NCBI RefSeq assembly: GCF_014905095.1
Contig: NZ_CP041165.1
Coordinates: forward strand, 992,001-1,056,000
DNA length: 64,000 bases
Reading direction: 5' to 3'
Source: Sulfurimonas marina
Lineage (GTDB): Bacteria; Campylobacterota; Campylobacteria; Campylobacterales; Sulfurimonadaceae
The notes beneath the pieces are model-generated. The model did no database searches. It was not told where the DNA came from and worked only from the letters and a program-made list of their open reading frames with translations. A program made the translations under genes and the position numbers. This document shows, in pieces, positions 24,637 to 34,272 of this stretch (position 1 is the stretch's first letter; each line of letters opens with the position of its first letter).

Positions 24637-25941
24637 CTATTTTTTCCCAAAAAATTTATAATAAAAATCTTTTACAAGTCGCATCTTTGTACGGCTTATA
24701 ACCAAGTTGCCGCTAGCAACTTCACCACTTGTAACAGTAGTTCCCGCTGCAATCATTACATCATCTTTGATAGTTACCGGAGCAACAAGTTGCGAATCAC
24801 TCCCTACAAAAACATTTTTTCCTATTTTTGTTTTATACTTTTTCAAACCGTCATAGTTACATGTAATTGTTCCGGCACCAATGTTTGTACCCTCATCGAT
24901 CTCAGCATCTCCAAGGTAGCTTAAGTGACCCGCTTTTACCCCTTTAAGTGTAGCTTTTTTTACTTCGACGAAGTTACCGATATGAGTATCTTCGACCGAA
25001 GAAGCAGGGCGAAGGTGTGCAAGCGGTCCTACATCAGAATTTTTAACAATACTATCCTCAATTACAGAGTGTGCTTTGATAATAGAGTTTATAATTTGAG
25101 AATTTCCTGTGATTCTTACACCGTTTTCTAGATGGCACTCTCCTTCAAAAGTGGCATCTTCTTCTATATAAACAGTTGAAGGCAGCTGCATACTGACACC
25201 TGCATTCATCCATTTTGTTCTGATGCGATCTTGCATAATTGCTTCAGAGTCGGCTAAATCTTTTTTAGAATTTACCCCTTTAAAATGTTCCTCATCAACT
25301 AGAAGAGGAGATATCGAAAGGCCATCTTTTTTCGCCATAGCGATTAGATCTGTAAGGTAGTATTCTTTTTGGGCATTATCGTTTGAAAGAAGAGGTATAT
25401 ATTTCTCTAAAACATCTTTTTTAAACGCATAGATACCTGCATTTACTGTAGTAACATTGAGTTCAGCCTGATTTGCATCTTTTTGCTCTACAATATACTG
25501 TACTTGATTGTTGTCGATAACAACACGACCGTATCCGTTTGGATCTTTTAGATCGAAAATACTCATAATGATATCTGCATCATTATGTAAAAAACCCTCT
25601 AATGATTCTGCCGTAATTAAAGGCATATCACCGTTTAATACCAGTACCTTATCATTCTTAGGTGCTACATTTTTCATAGCCCCGCCTGTTCCCGGGAAAT
25701 TTTCGGCATCCTGTTCAACAAAAGTTATATCGTCAAAATACTTTTCTATGCTCTCTTTTACTTTCTCTTTTTGGTGTGCGATAACTACCGAGACATCATT
25801 TGAAATATTTTTTGAAGCTTTTATGATGTGGTAGAGCATAGGTTTTCCAGAAATGTCATGTAAAACCTTTGCTTTGTTTGATTTCATGCGGCTTCCTTTT
25901 CCTGCCGCTAAGATAACTATACTAATACTGTCTAAATTCAT
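24637..25941 (-). CDS. glmU: Bifunctional UDP-N-acetylglucosamine pyrophosphorylase / glucosamine-1-P acetyltransferase
   Basis: 434 residues. The N-terminal nucleotidyltransferase shows [28 protein letters not shown]. The C-terminal left-handed beta helix has hexapeptide repeats, [26 protein letters not shown], and [26 protein letters not shown]. Together they make UDP-GlcNAc for peptidoglycan and LPS in the cytoplasm. It is divergent from motA. Promoters for both must lie in the 99 bases at 25942-26040. Confidence 0.97.
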   Translation of the reverse strand: MNLDSISIVILAAGKGSRMKSNKAKVLHDISGKPMLYHIIKASKNISNDVSVVIAHQKEKVKESIEKYFDDITFVEQDAENFPGTGGAMKNVAPKNDKVLVLNGDMPLITAESLEGFLHNDADIIMSIFDLKDPNGYGRVVIDNNQVQYIVEQKDANQAELNVTTVNAGIYAFKKDVLEKYIPLLSNDNAQKEYYLTDLIAMAKKDGLSISPLLVDEEHFKGVNSKKDLADSEAIMQDRIRTKWMNAGVSMQLPSTVYIEEDATFEGECHLENGVRITGNSQIINSIIKAHSVIEDSIVKNSDVGPLAHLRPASSVEDTHIGNFVEVKKATLKGVKAGHLSYLGDAEIDEGTNIGAGTITCNYDGLKKYKTKIGKNVFVGSDSQLVAPVTIKDDVMIAAGTTVTSGEVASGNLVISRTKMRLVKDFYYKFFGKK

Positions 25942-26006
25942 TATTACTCTTCACTTTCTGTTTAATTTCAAAATTTTACCATAAATGTTAATTTAATTTG
26001 TGGTAT

Positions 26007-26012
26007 TATAAT
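26007..26012 (+). promoter_or_regulatory. -10 box of the motAB-fliP operon
   Basis: TATAAT in the context TGGTATTATAATGTG, 28 bases before the motA ATG, is a perfect sigma-70 -10 hexamer. No GC/TGC-type sigma-54 or sigma-28 element is evident, so the stator genes appear to be under housekeeping control. Confidence 0.6.
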
Positions 26013-26040
26013 GTGTTTATAAAATTTTATAAGGTTTGTG

Positions 26041-26805
26041 ATGGATTTAGGTACGGTCATTGGTCTAGTGTTGATTTTGGCTCTTTTATTTGGAGCTATG
26101 GCGATGGGTGTTGGTATCGGTGCCTACATAGATATTCCTTCTGTTTTAATTGTTATCGGTGGTTCAATAGGTTCATTAATGATCGCTTTTAAACCGGCGC
26201 AGATGAAAAAGTTTACGAAAATTTTCATGATAGCTGTTAAACCGACTGAAGAGGATGTAAACGATCTTATAAAAAAACTGGTCGAATTTGCGACAAAAGC
26301 CAGAAAAGAGGGGATACTCGCTTTAGAAGGTGATGTAAATAACGAAGAGAATGAGTTTTTGAGAAAAGGACTCTCTATGGCGATTGACGGGAGTGAACCT
26401 GATACGATTCGTGATCTTTTAGAGATAGATATGGAGCAAACTAGTACACGCCATAAATCGTATGCTTCTATTTTTTCAACTTGGGCGGGACTTGCCGGAG
26501 CGATGGGTATGATTGGTACACTTATCGGTTTGGTTGCGATGCTTTTAAATATGGCAGACCCTTCAGCGATCGGTCCATCAATGGCGGTTGCCTTACTTAC
26601 AACAATGTACGGTGCGATGATTGGTAATATCTTCGGTGCGCCGATTGCTAATGTTTTAAATATCAGAGATGATGATGAAACAATGGTAAAGCAGATCGTA
26701 TTAGAGGGTATTATGTCTATTCAAGCAGGTGATGCTCCAAGGGTTTTAGAAGCAAAACTTCTTGCATACTTAGCTCCGTCTGAGCGTTCAAGCCAGTTTG
26801 ATTAA
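26041..26805 (+). CDS. motA: Flagellar motor stator protein MotA
   Basis: A 254-residue inner-membrane protein with four helices: DLGTVIGLVLILALLFGAMAMG and VLIVIGGSIGSLMIAF near the N-terminus, a cytoplasmic loop with conserved charged residues, then WAGLAGAMGMIGTLIGLVAML and the conserved TTMYGAMIGNIFGAPIAN. It forms the proton-conducting stator with MotB. A GTG at 26038 could also start translation, but the ATG at 26041 gives the usual N-terminus and sits well behind ATAAGG. First gene of motA-motB-fliP. Confidence 0.97.
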   Translation: MDLGTVIGLVLILALLFGAMAMGVGIGAYIDIPSVLIVIGGSIGSLMIAFKPAQMKKFTKIFMIAVKPTEEDVNDLIKKLVEFATKARKEGILALEGDVNNEENEFLRKGLSMAIDGSEPDTIRDLLEIDMEQTSTRHKSYASIFSTWAGLAGAMGMIGTLIGLVAMLLNMADPSAIGPSMAVALLTTMYGAMIGNIFGAPIANVLNIRDDDETMVKQIVLEGIMSIQAGDAPRVLEAKLLAYLAPSERSSQFD

Positions 26806-26815
26806 CGGATAACTG

Positions 26816-27586
26816 ATGGCAAAGAAAAAGTGTCCTGATTGCGAAAAGTGTATGCCGGCATGGTTAGCTGCCTTTGGAGACTTAATGTCTCTACTCCTTT
26901 GTTTCTTCGTATTACTTCTCTCTATGTCAAGTATGGATGCCAAAAAGGTTTCGGAAGCTATCGGATCTCTTAGCGGTGCCATGAGTGTACTAGAAGGTGG
27001 AACAAAAACCGAAATCTCTAAACAGCGTATTCAAGAATCGACTCCAATTGAAACAAGAGACGAAACGAGTCAGACGGTAAATAGAATTCAGCAAGCGATA
27101 GCTGAAGCTAATGAGATGGTTAAAAAAGAGCAGGGGCCTGAGATCACTTTAGAAGAGGCACAAGAAGGTTTTGTTATTAAACTCCCTGCTACATTACTCT
27201 TTAAAGCGGGAAGTGCAACTATAGACAATCAAGATGCCTTACTTTTCTTAAAACGTATGTCTCTTCTAATTGATGAGATGCCAAATGATGTAGAGATGAG
27301 TGTTCAAGGTCACACTGACGATACGGGGCCGGGTGTAAACTCTCCTTTTAAGGATAACTGGGAACTCTCAACTGCAAGAGCGATCTCTGTTCTTAAAGAG
27401 TTAGTAATTGACGGGGTTGATCCAAAGCGTATGAATGCAACTGGATATGCTGAATTTAGACCTGTTGCAACAAATGTTACAAGACTTGGACGAGAGCAAA
27501 ACCGTAGAGTTGAACTCCATTTCTTCGGTGCAAAAAATAAACCTGCTAAAGAGAAAAGTTCTATACTAGACAAGGCAGAGATGTAA
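26816..27586 (+). CDS. motB: Flagellar motor stator protein MotB
   Basis: 256 residues: a short cytoplasmic N-terminus with three cysteines (KKKCPDCEKCMP), one membrane helix with the essential proton-binding Asp22 (WLAAFGDLMSLLLCFF), a periplasmic linker, and a C-terminal OmpA-like peptidoglycan-binding domain (about 125-245; VQGHTDDTG, WELSTARAISVLKEL, GREQNRRVELHF). It anchors the stator to the cell wall. The start lies 10 bases after motA. The CxxCxxC N-terminus is common in Campylobacterota MotB. Confidence 0.97.
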   Translation: MAKKKCPDCEKCMPAWLAAFGDLMSLLLCFFVLLLSMSSMDAKKVSEAIGSLSGAMSVLEGGTKTEISKQRIQESTPIETRDETSQTVNRIQQAIAEANEMVKKEQGPEITLEEAQEGFVIKLPATLLFKAGSATIDNQDALLFLKRMSLLIDEMPNDVEMSVQGHTDDTGPGVNSPFKDNWELSTARAISVLKELVIDGVDPKRMNATGYAEFRPVATNVTRLGREQNRRVELHFFGAKNKPAKEKSSILDKAEM

Positions 27587-27589
27587 AGA

Positions 27590-28327
27590 ATGGTGAAATT
27601 TTTTGCATTATTTGTGCTTTTTGTAGCTACATCATTCGGAGCTGAAAGCGTAACTGTACCTACGGTTAACTTATCGCTTTCTGCCCCTGATACTCCACAA
27701 CAGTTAGTTTCTTCACTCAATGTTTTACTTGTTTTAACATTATTGTTCTTAGCACCGTCTATGGTGATGGTGATGACTACATTTACAAGGTTTGTGATTG
27801 TTTTTGGTTTTTTAAGACAAGCACTCGGTACACAGCAGGTACCACCAACTCAAGTTTTAGTACTACTGGCAATGATACTTACGTTCTTTGTAATGGAACC
27901 TGTGGGAACTAAGGCGTACGAGCAGGGGATTAAGCCTTATGTAGAGGAAAAGATAGGTTACGAAGAGGCATTTGAGAAAACAACATTGCCTTTTAAAAAC
28001 TTTATGATCAGAAATACCAGAGAGAAAGATTTAGCTCTGTTTTTAAGAATACGTGAGATGGAAAACCCTCAAACAGTTGCAGATGTACCGCTTTCGGTTG
28101 TGATTCCTGCTTTTGTTATCAGTGAGCTTAAAACTGCATTTGAGATAGGATTTTTGATCTTCTTGCCGTTTTTGGTAATAGATATGGTAGTTGCATCTAT
28201 TCTTATGTCGATGGGTATGATGATGTTACCGCCTGTAATGATATCCTTGCCGTTTAAGATACTTATATTTGTCTTGATCGACGGCTGGAACCTTTTAATT
28301 GGAAATTTAATAGCAAGTATAAAATAG
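27590..28327 (+). CDS. fliP: Flagellar type III export apparatus protein FliP
   Basis: 245 residues with a cleavable signal peptide (VKFFALFVLFVATSFGA), then four membrane segments and the FliP hallmarks LTLLFLAPSMVMVMTTFTRF, RQALGTQQVPPTQVL, and the C-terminal SMGMMMLPPVMISLPFKILIFVL. It builds the FliPQR export gate at the base of the flagellum. It begins 3 bases after motB. No other fli genes are adjacent, which is normal for the scattered flagellar genes of Campylobacterota. Confidence 0.97.
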   Translation: MVKFFALFVLFVATSFGAESVTVPTVNLSLSAPDTPQQLVSSLNVLLVLTLLFLAPSMVMVMTTFTRFVIVFGFLRQALGTQQVPPTQVLVLLAMILTFFVMEPVGTKAYEQGIKPYVEEKIGYEEAFEKTTLPFKNFMIRNTREKDLALFLRIREMENPQTVADVPLSVVIPAFVISELKTAFEIGFLIFLPFLVIDMVVASILMSMGMMMLPPVMISLPFKILIFVLIDGWNLLIGNLIASIK

Positions 28328-28334
28328 GATAAAG

Positions 28335-29444
28335 ATGAATTGTAAACATTTTGGTGAGTGTGGCGCTTGTAGAGTATATGAAGGTGGTTATGAATCACAA
28401 CTAAAACAAAAAGTAGATATCAATCAAGAGCGCTTTGTAAATTTTTTTAGTAATCCGATAGAAGTATTTGAATCTCCTACACAAAACTATCGTTCAAGAA
28501 GTGAGTTTAAGATCTGGCATGTGGGCGATGAGCTTCATTATGCAATGAACCATATTGAACATAAAGGTGTAGTGCTTATAGATGAGTGTCCTCAGGTAAA
28601 CACTTATATAAATGAACTTATGCCGAAACTTATAAAAGCGATAGATGAAAAAGAGCTGGGATTTAAACTTTTTGGAGCCGATTTTTTAAGTTCTAGCAAT
28701 GGTGAGATAGTAGTATCCCTTTTATACCATAGACAGCTCGATCAGGCGTGGCAAGATACAGCTGCCGAGATTGCTAAAGATTTAGGTATATATATAATAG
28801 GGCGTGCAAGAAAACAAAAACTTGTAATTGGTCAGGATTACATAACTGAGACATTAGATATAAACGGGCAGAACTATATATTTAATTATATAGAAAACTC
28901 TTTTACACAACCAAATTCAAGAGTCAATGAAAAGATGATTGCATGGGCTATGGATGCTTTTAGTGATCACAAGGGTGATCTTTTAGAGCTTTACTGCGGT
29001 GCTGGGAATTTTACAATCCCTTTTGCAAAAATATTTGATAAAGTTTTAGCTACTGAGATATCTAAAAGCTCTATTAATGCCGCAAAAGCAAATATGGCAC
29101 TAAATAGTGTAGAAAACATAGAGTTTATCCGTATGAGTGTTGAAGAGTTTGTAGATGCTTTAAACGGTGTTCGCGAGTTTAATAGAATGCAGCATATAAA
29201 TATAGAAGATTACAATATTAACTCTATCTTTGTCGATCCTCCACGTTCCGGTATGGATGAGTTTACTTGTAAATTTAGTTCACAGTTTGATAATATTGTA
29301 TATATATCTTGTAACCCTGAAACATTGGCACGAGATTTAGATATACTTACTCAAACTCATGAGATCAAATCTATGGCGCTATTTGATCAATTTCCATATA
29401 CACACCATGCAGAGATGGGTGTAAAACTTGTAAAAAAGGTGTAG
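28335..29444 (+). CDS. trmA: tRNA (uracil-54-C5)-methyltransferase with N-terminal cysteines
   Basis: 369 residues matching TrmA, which makes the T loop m5U54. Highly conserved stretches include YRSRSEFKIWHVGDELHYAM, IGRARKQKL, NSFTQPNSRVNEKM, DLLELYCGAGNFTIP (SAM site), VDPPRSGMDEF, ISCNPETLARDL with the catalytic Cys, and ALFDQFPYTHHAEMGV. Unlike E. coli TrmA, the N-terminus carries CKHFGECGACR (Cys3, Cys9, Cys12), reminiscent of the Fe-S-binding cysteines of the related RumA/RlmD enzymes. It is 7 bases downstream of fliP and probably co-transcribed. Confidence 0.95.
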   Translation: MNCKHFGECGACRVYEGGYESQLKQKVDINQERFVNFFSNPIEVFESPTQNYRSRSEFKIWHVGDELHYAMNHIEHKGVVLIDECPQVNTYINELMPKLIKAIDEKELGFKLFGADFLSSSNGEIVVSLLYHRQLDQAWQDTAAEIAKDLGIYIIGRARKQKLVIGQDYITETLDINGQNYIFNYIENSFTQPNSRVNEKMIAWAMDAFSDHKGDLLELYCGAGNFTIPFAKIFDKVLATEISKSSINAAKANMALNSVENIEFIRMSVEEFVDALNGVREFNRMQHINIEDYNINSIFVDPPRSGMDEFTCKFSSQFDNIVYISCNPETLARDLDILTQTHEIKSMALFDQFPYTHHAEMGVKLVKKV

Positions 29445-29445
29445 A

Positions 29446-30087
29446 ATGAAATTAGTTTTATCTTTATTTATTGTCTTATCTCTGAGTAATGGCGATGAGA
29501 TGCAGAGACTAGACTCTATTGTTAAAGATATTGAAAATCTAAGAGTAAACTATGACCGTTCACAAGAGAAACTTCAAGAGTGTGAAGTAAAACTTTTAGA
29601 TGAGCAACAAAAAACTACATTATTACAGACAGAATTAAAAAGCAGCAGTTCTGCAAATAAAGAGAATAAAAAGTATATTGATAAAATAAATAATTTGGAA
29701 AACCAAATAAAATACATAAAAAGTATTTTAAAAAACAAAGAAGAAGAGATAGCTAAATTAAAGCTTCCAAAACAAGAAAAAAAGAAAAGCCAAATAAAAG
29801 TTGAATGTAGTTTGGAAAATCAAATAAATCCTTTTCCAGAATTAAAAATGAGAGAGTCTGCTTGGAAGTCTACAAAAGCAACTACTTACAGACTTAAACA
29901 AGATAGTGCCATCTATTCTGATATTAATGGAAAAAAGATAGGAAAATGGGAAAAACTCACTTCTTTTACTTCAACACTTGCTGTAGAGGGTTGGGTGAAA
30001 ATTAGCGGATATTTTGTAGATAAGAAATGGCAAAAAGCAAAAAAATCTATGTGGGTAAAAGCTGCAAATGCCTTGAAAAGAGACTAG
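29446..30087 (+). CDS. Exported coiled-coil protein with SH3-like C-terminus
   Basis: 213 residues: a short signal-like N-terminus (MKLVLSLFIVLSLSNG), a long coiled coil (about 18-115, rich in E, K, Q, L with heptads), a basic linker (KLPKQEKKKSQ), and a C-terminal region (about 140-213) with TTYRLKQDSAIYSDINGKKIGKWEKL and EGWVKISGYF, the pattern of a bacterial SH3 domain ending in MWVKAANALK. Periplasmic, perhaps peptidoglycan-associated (inference). The gene starts 1 base after the trmA stop and is followed after 3 bases by an RCK protein. No specific function is recognised. Confidence 0.65.
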   Translation: MKLVLSLFIVLSLSNGDEMQRLDSIVKDIENLRVNYDRSQEKLQECEVKLLDEQQKTTLLQTELKSSSSANKENKKYIDKINNLENQIKYIKSILKNKEEEIAKLKLPKQEKKKSQIKVECSLENQINPFPELKMRESAWKSTKATTYRLKQDSAIYSDINGKKIGKWEKLTSFTSTLAVEGWVKISGYFVDKKWQKAKKSMWVKAANALKRD

Positions 30088-30090
30088 AAA

Positions 30091-31497
30091 ATGAAAAAGA
30101 TATTGATTATAAGCGATGGCATAATCGGACAACACTTTATCCAAAGGGTAAGTGAAACATATACTACAGAAAATATCTACTATATTGTTCAAACAAAGTC
30201 TGTTGCTTATGACGATGTTAATCCAGCAAGATTTAAATTTTTTGAATTTGATCCGACAAGTTTTTACAAGCTTGCAAACATTTTAAAAATGGATTTTATC
30301 CAGGTTGTTATAGCTATGGATAATCAGGCTGATGTTGAAAACACGATCAAAAATATCCGAAATATTAAAAAACAGTTACGTATTATTGTTTTAAACCAAT
30401 GGAATATGATCAATCATGATGCCAATGTAGTTCTTGTAAATTCAAATGAGATTTTAGCTTCCCGTTTACAAGATTATCTTCCAAATGTTCCTGTGATTGC
30501 GCAAAATGTCGGGATAGGCGAGGGTGAGATTATGGAAGTGCTCGTCCCTTTTGGAAGTTCTTTTGTATACCGTCATATGGGTGTAATTGAGCAGAAAAAC
30601 TGGAGAATTGTTGCGATCTATAGAAACAGAAAGCTAATCATGCCTTCACGCCGCAGAATGATTCAGCCAAATGACCTGCTTCTGCTTGTTGGTGAACCAG
30701 CTGTATTGAAGTCTGTTTACCGTGCGATCAAACAAGAACTTGGACAATTCCCTGAGCCATTTGGTTCAAATCTTTTACTCTTTATAGATATGAATATTGT
30801 TGCAAAAGAGAATATTAAAAAGCTGGTACGTCGTGCTATTTACGTCCACAATAAGCTCAAACACAATCTTGTAATAAAGATTGTAAACCCTTCAGATATA
30901 GAACTGCTGCAATATATAAAAGATTATAGAAGTATGGATGTGTCTATTGAGATAGATTATGAGAGTGTTGATTTAAAACAAAATTTCCTTTCAGATATAA
31001 AAGCATACCATGTCGGTTTAGTGCTAGTTGCGGGTGAGATGTTTGCCGATTATTATGTAAGAAAAGCGCTGTATGAAGCGCATGTACCTGTGCTTAAGCT
31101 TGCAAATCGAGATTTTAGTACACTTAAAGATGCCTCACTTATTTTATCTGACAATAGAGATCTTGAAAAGATCTCGGCAACTATTTTCGATATCTCGGAG
31201 CAGATGAACTTTAACCTTGAACTCTATAACTATCTTCAAGAGCACCAAGATGACAAAGAACAGGTTATAGAACACTTTAACAACCTTTCAACTATTTTCT
31301 CAAAGTCGATTAAAGTGTTTAAAGAGAAAGAGAATCCGATCAAAGTTCTAAAACAAAAAGAAAACTTTATTCAGATACTTCCGTTTACGGCAAAACTTAC
31401 AAAACATCGTATGAGCTCTTTATTTTCTACAGATAGTGAAAAACTCTATTTTAAACTTGATGATTATCATCAAATATTTATACCTGTTCAGCTTTAA
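30091..31497 (+). CDS. TrkA/RCK-domain protein without a channel part
   Basis: 468 residues, cytoplasmic, no membrane helix. The N-terminal Rossmann-like domain starts KKILIISDGIIGQHFI (about 1-130), and an RCK_C-like domain follows at about 135-225 (VPFGSSFVYRHMG, MIQPNDLLLLVGEPAVLKSVYRAI). A second alpha/beta region covers about 230-365 (LLLFIDMNIVAKENIKKLVRRAIY, VGLVLVAGEMFADYYV), and the remainder is helical with a strand-rich tail. Such proteins resemble TrkA potassium-uptake regulators but occur in Campylobacterota away from trkH. Nucleotide or c-di-AMP-like ligand binding is possible but not shown. It may regulate a K+ system or a mechanosensitive channel such as the MscS homologue two genes on (inference). 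Confidence 0.7.
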   Translation: MKKILIISDGIIGQHFIQRVSETYTTENIYYIVQTKSVAYDDVNPARFKFFEFDPTSFYKLANILKMDFIQVVIAMDNQADVENTIKNIRNIKKQLRIIVLNQWNMINHDANVVLVNSNEILASRLQDYLPNVPVIAQNVGIGEGEIMEVLVPFGSSFVYRHMGVIEQKNWRIVAIYRNRKLIMPSRRRMIQPNDLLLLVGEPAVLKSVYRAIKQELGQFPEPFGSNLLLFIDMNIVAKENIKKLVRRAIYVHNKLKHNLVIKIVNPSDIELLQYIKDYRSMDVSIEIDYESVDLKQNFLSDIKAYHVGLVLVAGEMFADYYVRKALYEAHVPVLKLANRDFSTLKDASLILSDNRDLEKISATIFDISEQMNFNLELYNYLQEHQDDKEQVIEHFNNLSTIFSKSIKVFKEKENPIKVLKQKENFIQILPFTAKLTKHRMSSLFSTDSEKLYFKLDDYHQIFIPVQL

Positions 31498-31570
31498 AAT
31501 TTACTCAATTTAGCGCTTTTTTAGTAAAAATTAAGTATTATCTAACATAATTAATAATTTTGGATAGATA

Positions 31571-32620
31571 ATGCAAGTAAACATACCCCTTAAACAAGTA
31601 ATAGACAACTCTTACTCAATCACAATTGACCAATTACCGCAAATTGAATTAGATACGAAAGTAGCTATTGTTACCAATCCTAAAGTAGCAGGACTACACC
31701 TTTCATATCTTCTTTCAAAGATCTCGGTAAAAGAGTTATATATCATTACGGTTCCAGACGGTGAAGAGTATAAAAACCAAGCAAGTATAGATACAATTTT
31801 AGAATCACTTTTTAACCACCGTTTCAACAGAAAATCGATGTTAATAGCTTTCGGCGGCGGCGTAATCGGAGATATGGTCGGATATGCAGCAAGTATCTAC
31901 CAAAGAGGAATCGATTTTATTCAGATCCCGACAACACTTTTATCTCAAGTTGATGCAAGTGTAGGCGGAAAGACAGGTATGAATAATAAATACGGTAAAA
32001 ACCTTGTAGGTGCTTTTCACCAACCAAAAGCGGTTTATATCGATCCTCACTTTTTAACTACACTTCCAAGTCGTGAGTTTGGTGCAGGTGTTGCTGAGAT
32101 AGTGAAGATGGCAGTAACGTTTAACAAGGAGTTTTTTGAGTACCTTGAAACTGCCGATCTTAAAGATCCTAAAGTATTACAAGAGGCAATCAAGCAGGCA
32201 GTAGAGACAAAAGCTTCGGTAGTAGCTCAAGATGAAAAAGAGCGTGGTCTTCGTGCAGCACTTAACTACGGACATACTTTCGGACACGTAATCGAGAATG
32301 AAACGCAGTATAAAACATATCTCCATGGAGAAGCTGTAGCTATCGGAATCATTATGGCAAATCAACTGGCTATCAAACTTGGACTAATGAGTGAAGATGA
32401 AGCTTTAAGAGTTGAAAATGTATTCAAAAAGTATAACCTGCCGACAAATTATGCGATCAGCAATACTGAGACTTTTTATGAAACATTCTTTCTAGATAAA
32501 AAAAGTTCAGATGCAAATATCACTTTTATTTTGGCTGACGGTATCGGCGGGGTAAAAATGCTTGATGATATTGCTAAAGAAACTGTAGTTTCTGTCTTAG
32601 CACAGTTTGGAGCTTGTTAA
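31571..32620 (+). CDS. aroB: 3-dehydroquinate synthase
   Basis: 349 residues, second step of the shikimate pathway. Conserved segments: FGGGVIGDMVGYAASIYQRG, IPTTLLSQVDASVGGKTGMN, GKNLVGAFHQPKAV, LPSREFGAGVAEIVKMA, ALNYGHTFGHVIEN and LHGEAVAIGI, including the zinc ligands Glu and two His. The length is normal. The 73 bases upstream are AT-rich with a TATTAT -10-like box, so a new transcript may begin here. Its stop overlaps the MscS start (TAATG). Confidence 0.97.
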   Translation: MQVNIPLKQVIDNSYSITIDQLPQIELDTKVAIVTNPKVAGLHLSYLLSKISVKELYIITVPDGEEYKNQASIDTILESLFNHRFNRKSMLIAFGGGVIGDMVGYAASIYQRGIDFIQIPTTLLSQVDASVGGKTGMNNKYGKNLVGAFHQPKAVYIDPHFLTTLPSREFGAGVAEIVKMAVTFNKEFFEYLETADLKDPKVLQEAIKQAVETKASVVAQDEKERGLRAALNYGHTFGHVIENETQYKTYLHGEAVAIGIIMANQLAIKLGLMSEDEALRVENVFKKYNLPTNYAISNTETFYETFFLDKKSSDANITFILADGIGGVKMLDDIAKETVVSVLAQFGAC

Positions 32621-34272
32621 TGAAAAAAAGTTTATTCTTTTGTAGCGTATTATTACTATTACAGTGTGTATTAGTTGCTGCAGATGATGCAAATGTTCCT
32701 ACAGCCAATACTCAGGTAGAGGTTCAAGAGGTCTCTGAAAATGGTATGGGTCTTGATCTGGAACAACAAATCTTAAACTACGAGCAAGAACTTAAAGATT
32801 TAGATTCTTCAATCTCAGATGCCAATGTTTGGATCAAAAGTTATGCGACATATCTTGCAGCGCTTCGCGTAAAAGATGACTTGGATAAAATCAAACAGAG
32901 AATCAAATGGCTCTCTAAAAATGCAAAAACTGCAAAAGAGAGAGATGAACTTAACGGTCTTATAGCAAAAGAGAGTATCTTAACAAGTCAGATAGGACAA
33001 CTTAAAGATGAACACTATACACCGTTTTCAGAGTTGATTACACCTCCGAAGATAGAGGAGATTCCTGAGATCAACAACCCGTTTGATATTTTTACGGGTT
33101 TATCGCTTATTAAAACACTTAACAACAATCTGGATGAGTATAAAAAGAAAAAAGAGAATCTCTCGGAACTTATTACAATCTTGAAAAAAGAGGTTGAAAT
33201 TCATCAGAAACTTGCAGAGGTTGGTAAGCAAGAGTATACTGATGAACTAAAAGAGATTCAACTGCAGCTTTTACGATTTGAGCGTGCACTCGATACAATG
33301 AGCTCTACACTTGAAGTGTATCAAAAACGTTTAGATATTACGGCAGTTAATATCAACAAGTCTGTAGAAACACAAGTGTACAGACTTGCAAAAATCGGTA
33401 TTGCTATTTTAATTGTCTTTTTTATCTTTTTTGTATTAAAACTGATTGTTAAAAAGTATATTACTGACAATGAACGATTTTATATGGCAAATAAGATCAT
33501 TACATTTACGAACTTTACGATTATTATATTAATCGTATTTTTTAACTATATTGAAAATGCTTCTTATCTTGTAACTATCTTAGGTTTTGCATCAGCCGGT
33601 ATCGCCATTGCGATGAAAGATTGGTTTATGAGTATTCTAGGATGGCTTGTGATCGTATTTGGCGGTAGTATCCATGTAGGTGATAGAATCCGTGTCGATA
33701 TGGACGGAATGCAGTATGTTGGAGATGTTCTTGATATCTCACTATTACGTATTACGATACTCGAAGATGTGACATTAACATCTGTAATGACAAATAGACG
33801 TGCAGGAAGAATTATCTTTATTCCTAATAACTACGTGTTTACAAAGATGATCGCAAACTATACGCACAACTCTTTAAAAACTGTTTGGGATGGGGTAAAG
33901 ATCACTATCACTTTTGATTCAAACCATAAAAAAGCTATGTATCTAGTAAAAGAGATCACGAAAAAATACTCAAAAGGGTATACAGATATTACAAGAAAAC
34001 AGTTAAACAGACTGCGTCAGCACTATAGTCTGAAAAACACGAATGTTGAACCGAGAATCTACTCTTTTATAGAGGATAACGGTTTAGAAGTGGAAGCTTG
34101 GTATTTAACAAATGCATATGCGACTTTAACGCTAAGAAGTGTGATCTCGACAGAGATAGTAGATGCATTTAATGCAGCAGATGATATTACAATTGCATAC
34201 CCTACACAAAAACTACATGTAGATATGAGAAGTTCTAAACCGACAGATCTACATGAAAATGAGTTAGTATAA
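32620..34272 (+). CDS. MscS-family mechanosensitive channel with long periplasmic N-terminus
   Basis: 550 residues. Signal peptide (to about VLVAA), a periplasmic coiled-coil domain of about 230 residues (EQQILNYEQELKDLDSSISD and later DELKEIQLQLLRFERAL), three C-terminal membrane helices (about 258-345), then the MscS pore helix and beta domain: GFASAGIAIAMKDWFMSILG and IHVGDRIRVDMDGMQYVGDVLDI. It releases solutes under hypo-osmotic stress. I chose the ATG at 32620, overlapping the aroB stop by one base; an in-frame TTG at 32614 is less likely. The C-terminal domain ends conventionally. Confidence 0.9.
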   Translation: MKKSLFFCSVLLLLQCVLVAADDANVPTANTQVEVQEVSENGMGLDLEQQILNYEQELKDLDSSISDANVWIKSYATYLAALRVKDDLDKIKQRIKWLSKNAKTAKERDELNGLIAKESILTSQIGQLKDEHYTPFSELITPPKIEEIPEINNPFDIFTGLSLIKTLNNNLDEYKKKKENLSELITILKKEVEIHQKLAEVGKQEYTDELKEIQLQLLRFERALDTMSSTLEVYQKRLDITAVNINKSVETQVYRLAKIGIAILIVFFIFFVLKLIVKKYITDNERFYMANKIITFTNFTIIILIVFFNYIENASYLVTILGFASAGIAIAMKDWFMSILGWLVIVFGGSIHVGDRIRVDMDGMQYVGDVLDISLLRITILEDVTLTSVMTNRRAGRIIFIPNNYVFTKMIANYTHNSLKTVWDGVKITITFDSNHKKAMYLVKEITKKYSKGYTDITRKQLNRLRQHYSLKNTNVEPRIYSFIEDNGLEVEAWYLTNAYATLTLRSVISTEIVDAFNAADDITIAYPTQKLHVDMRSSKPTDLHENELV

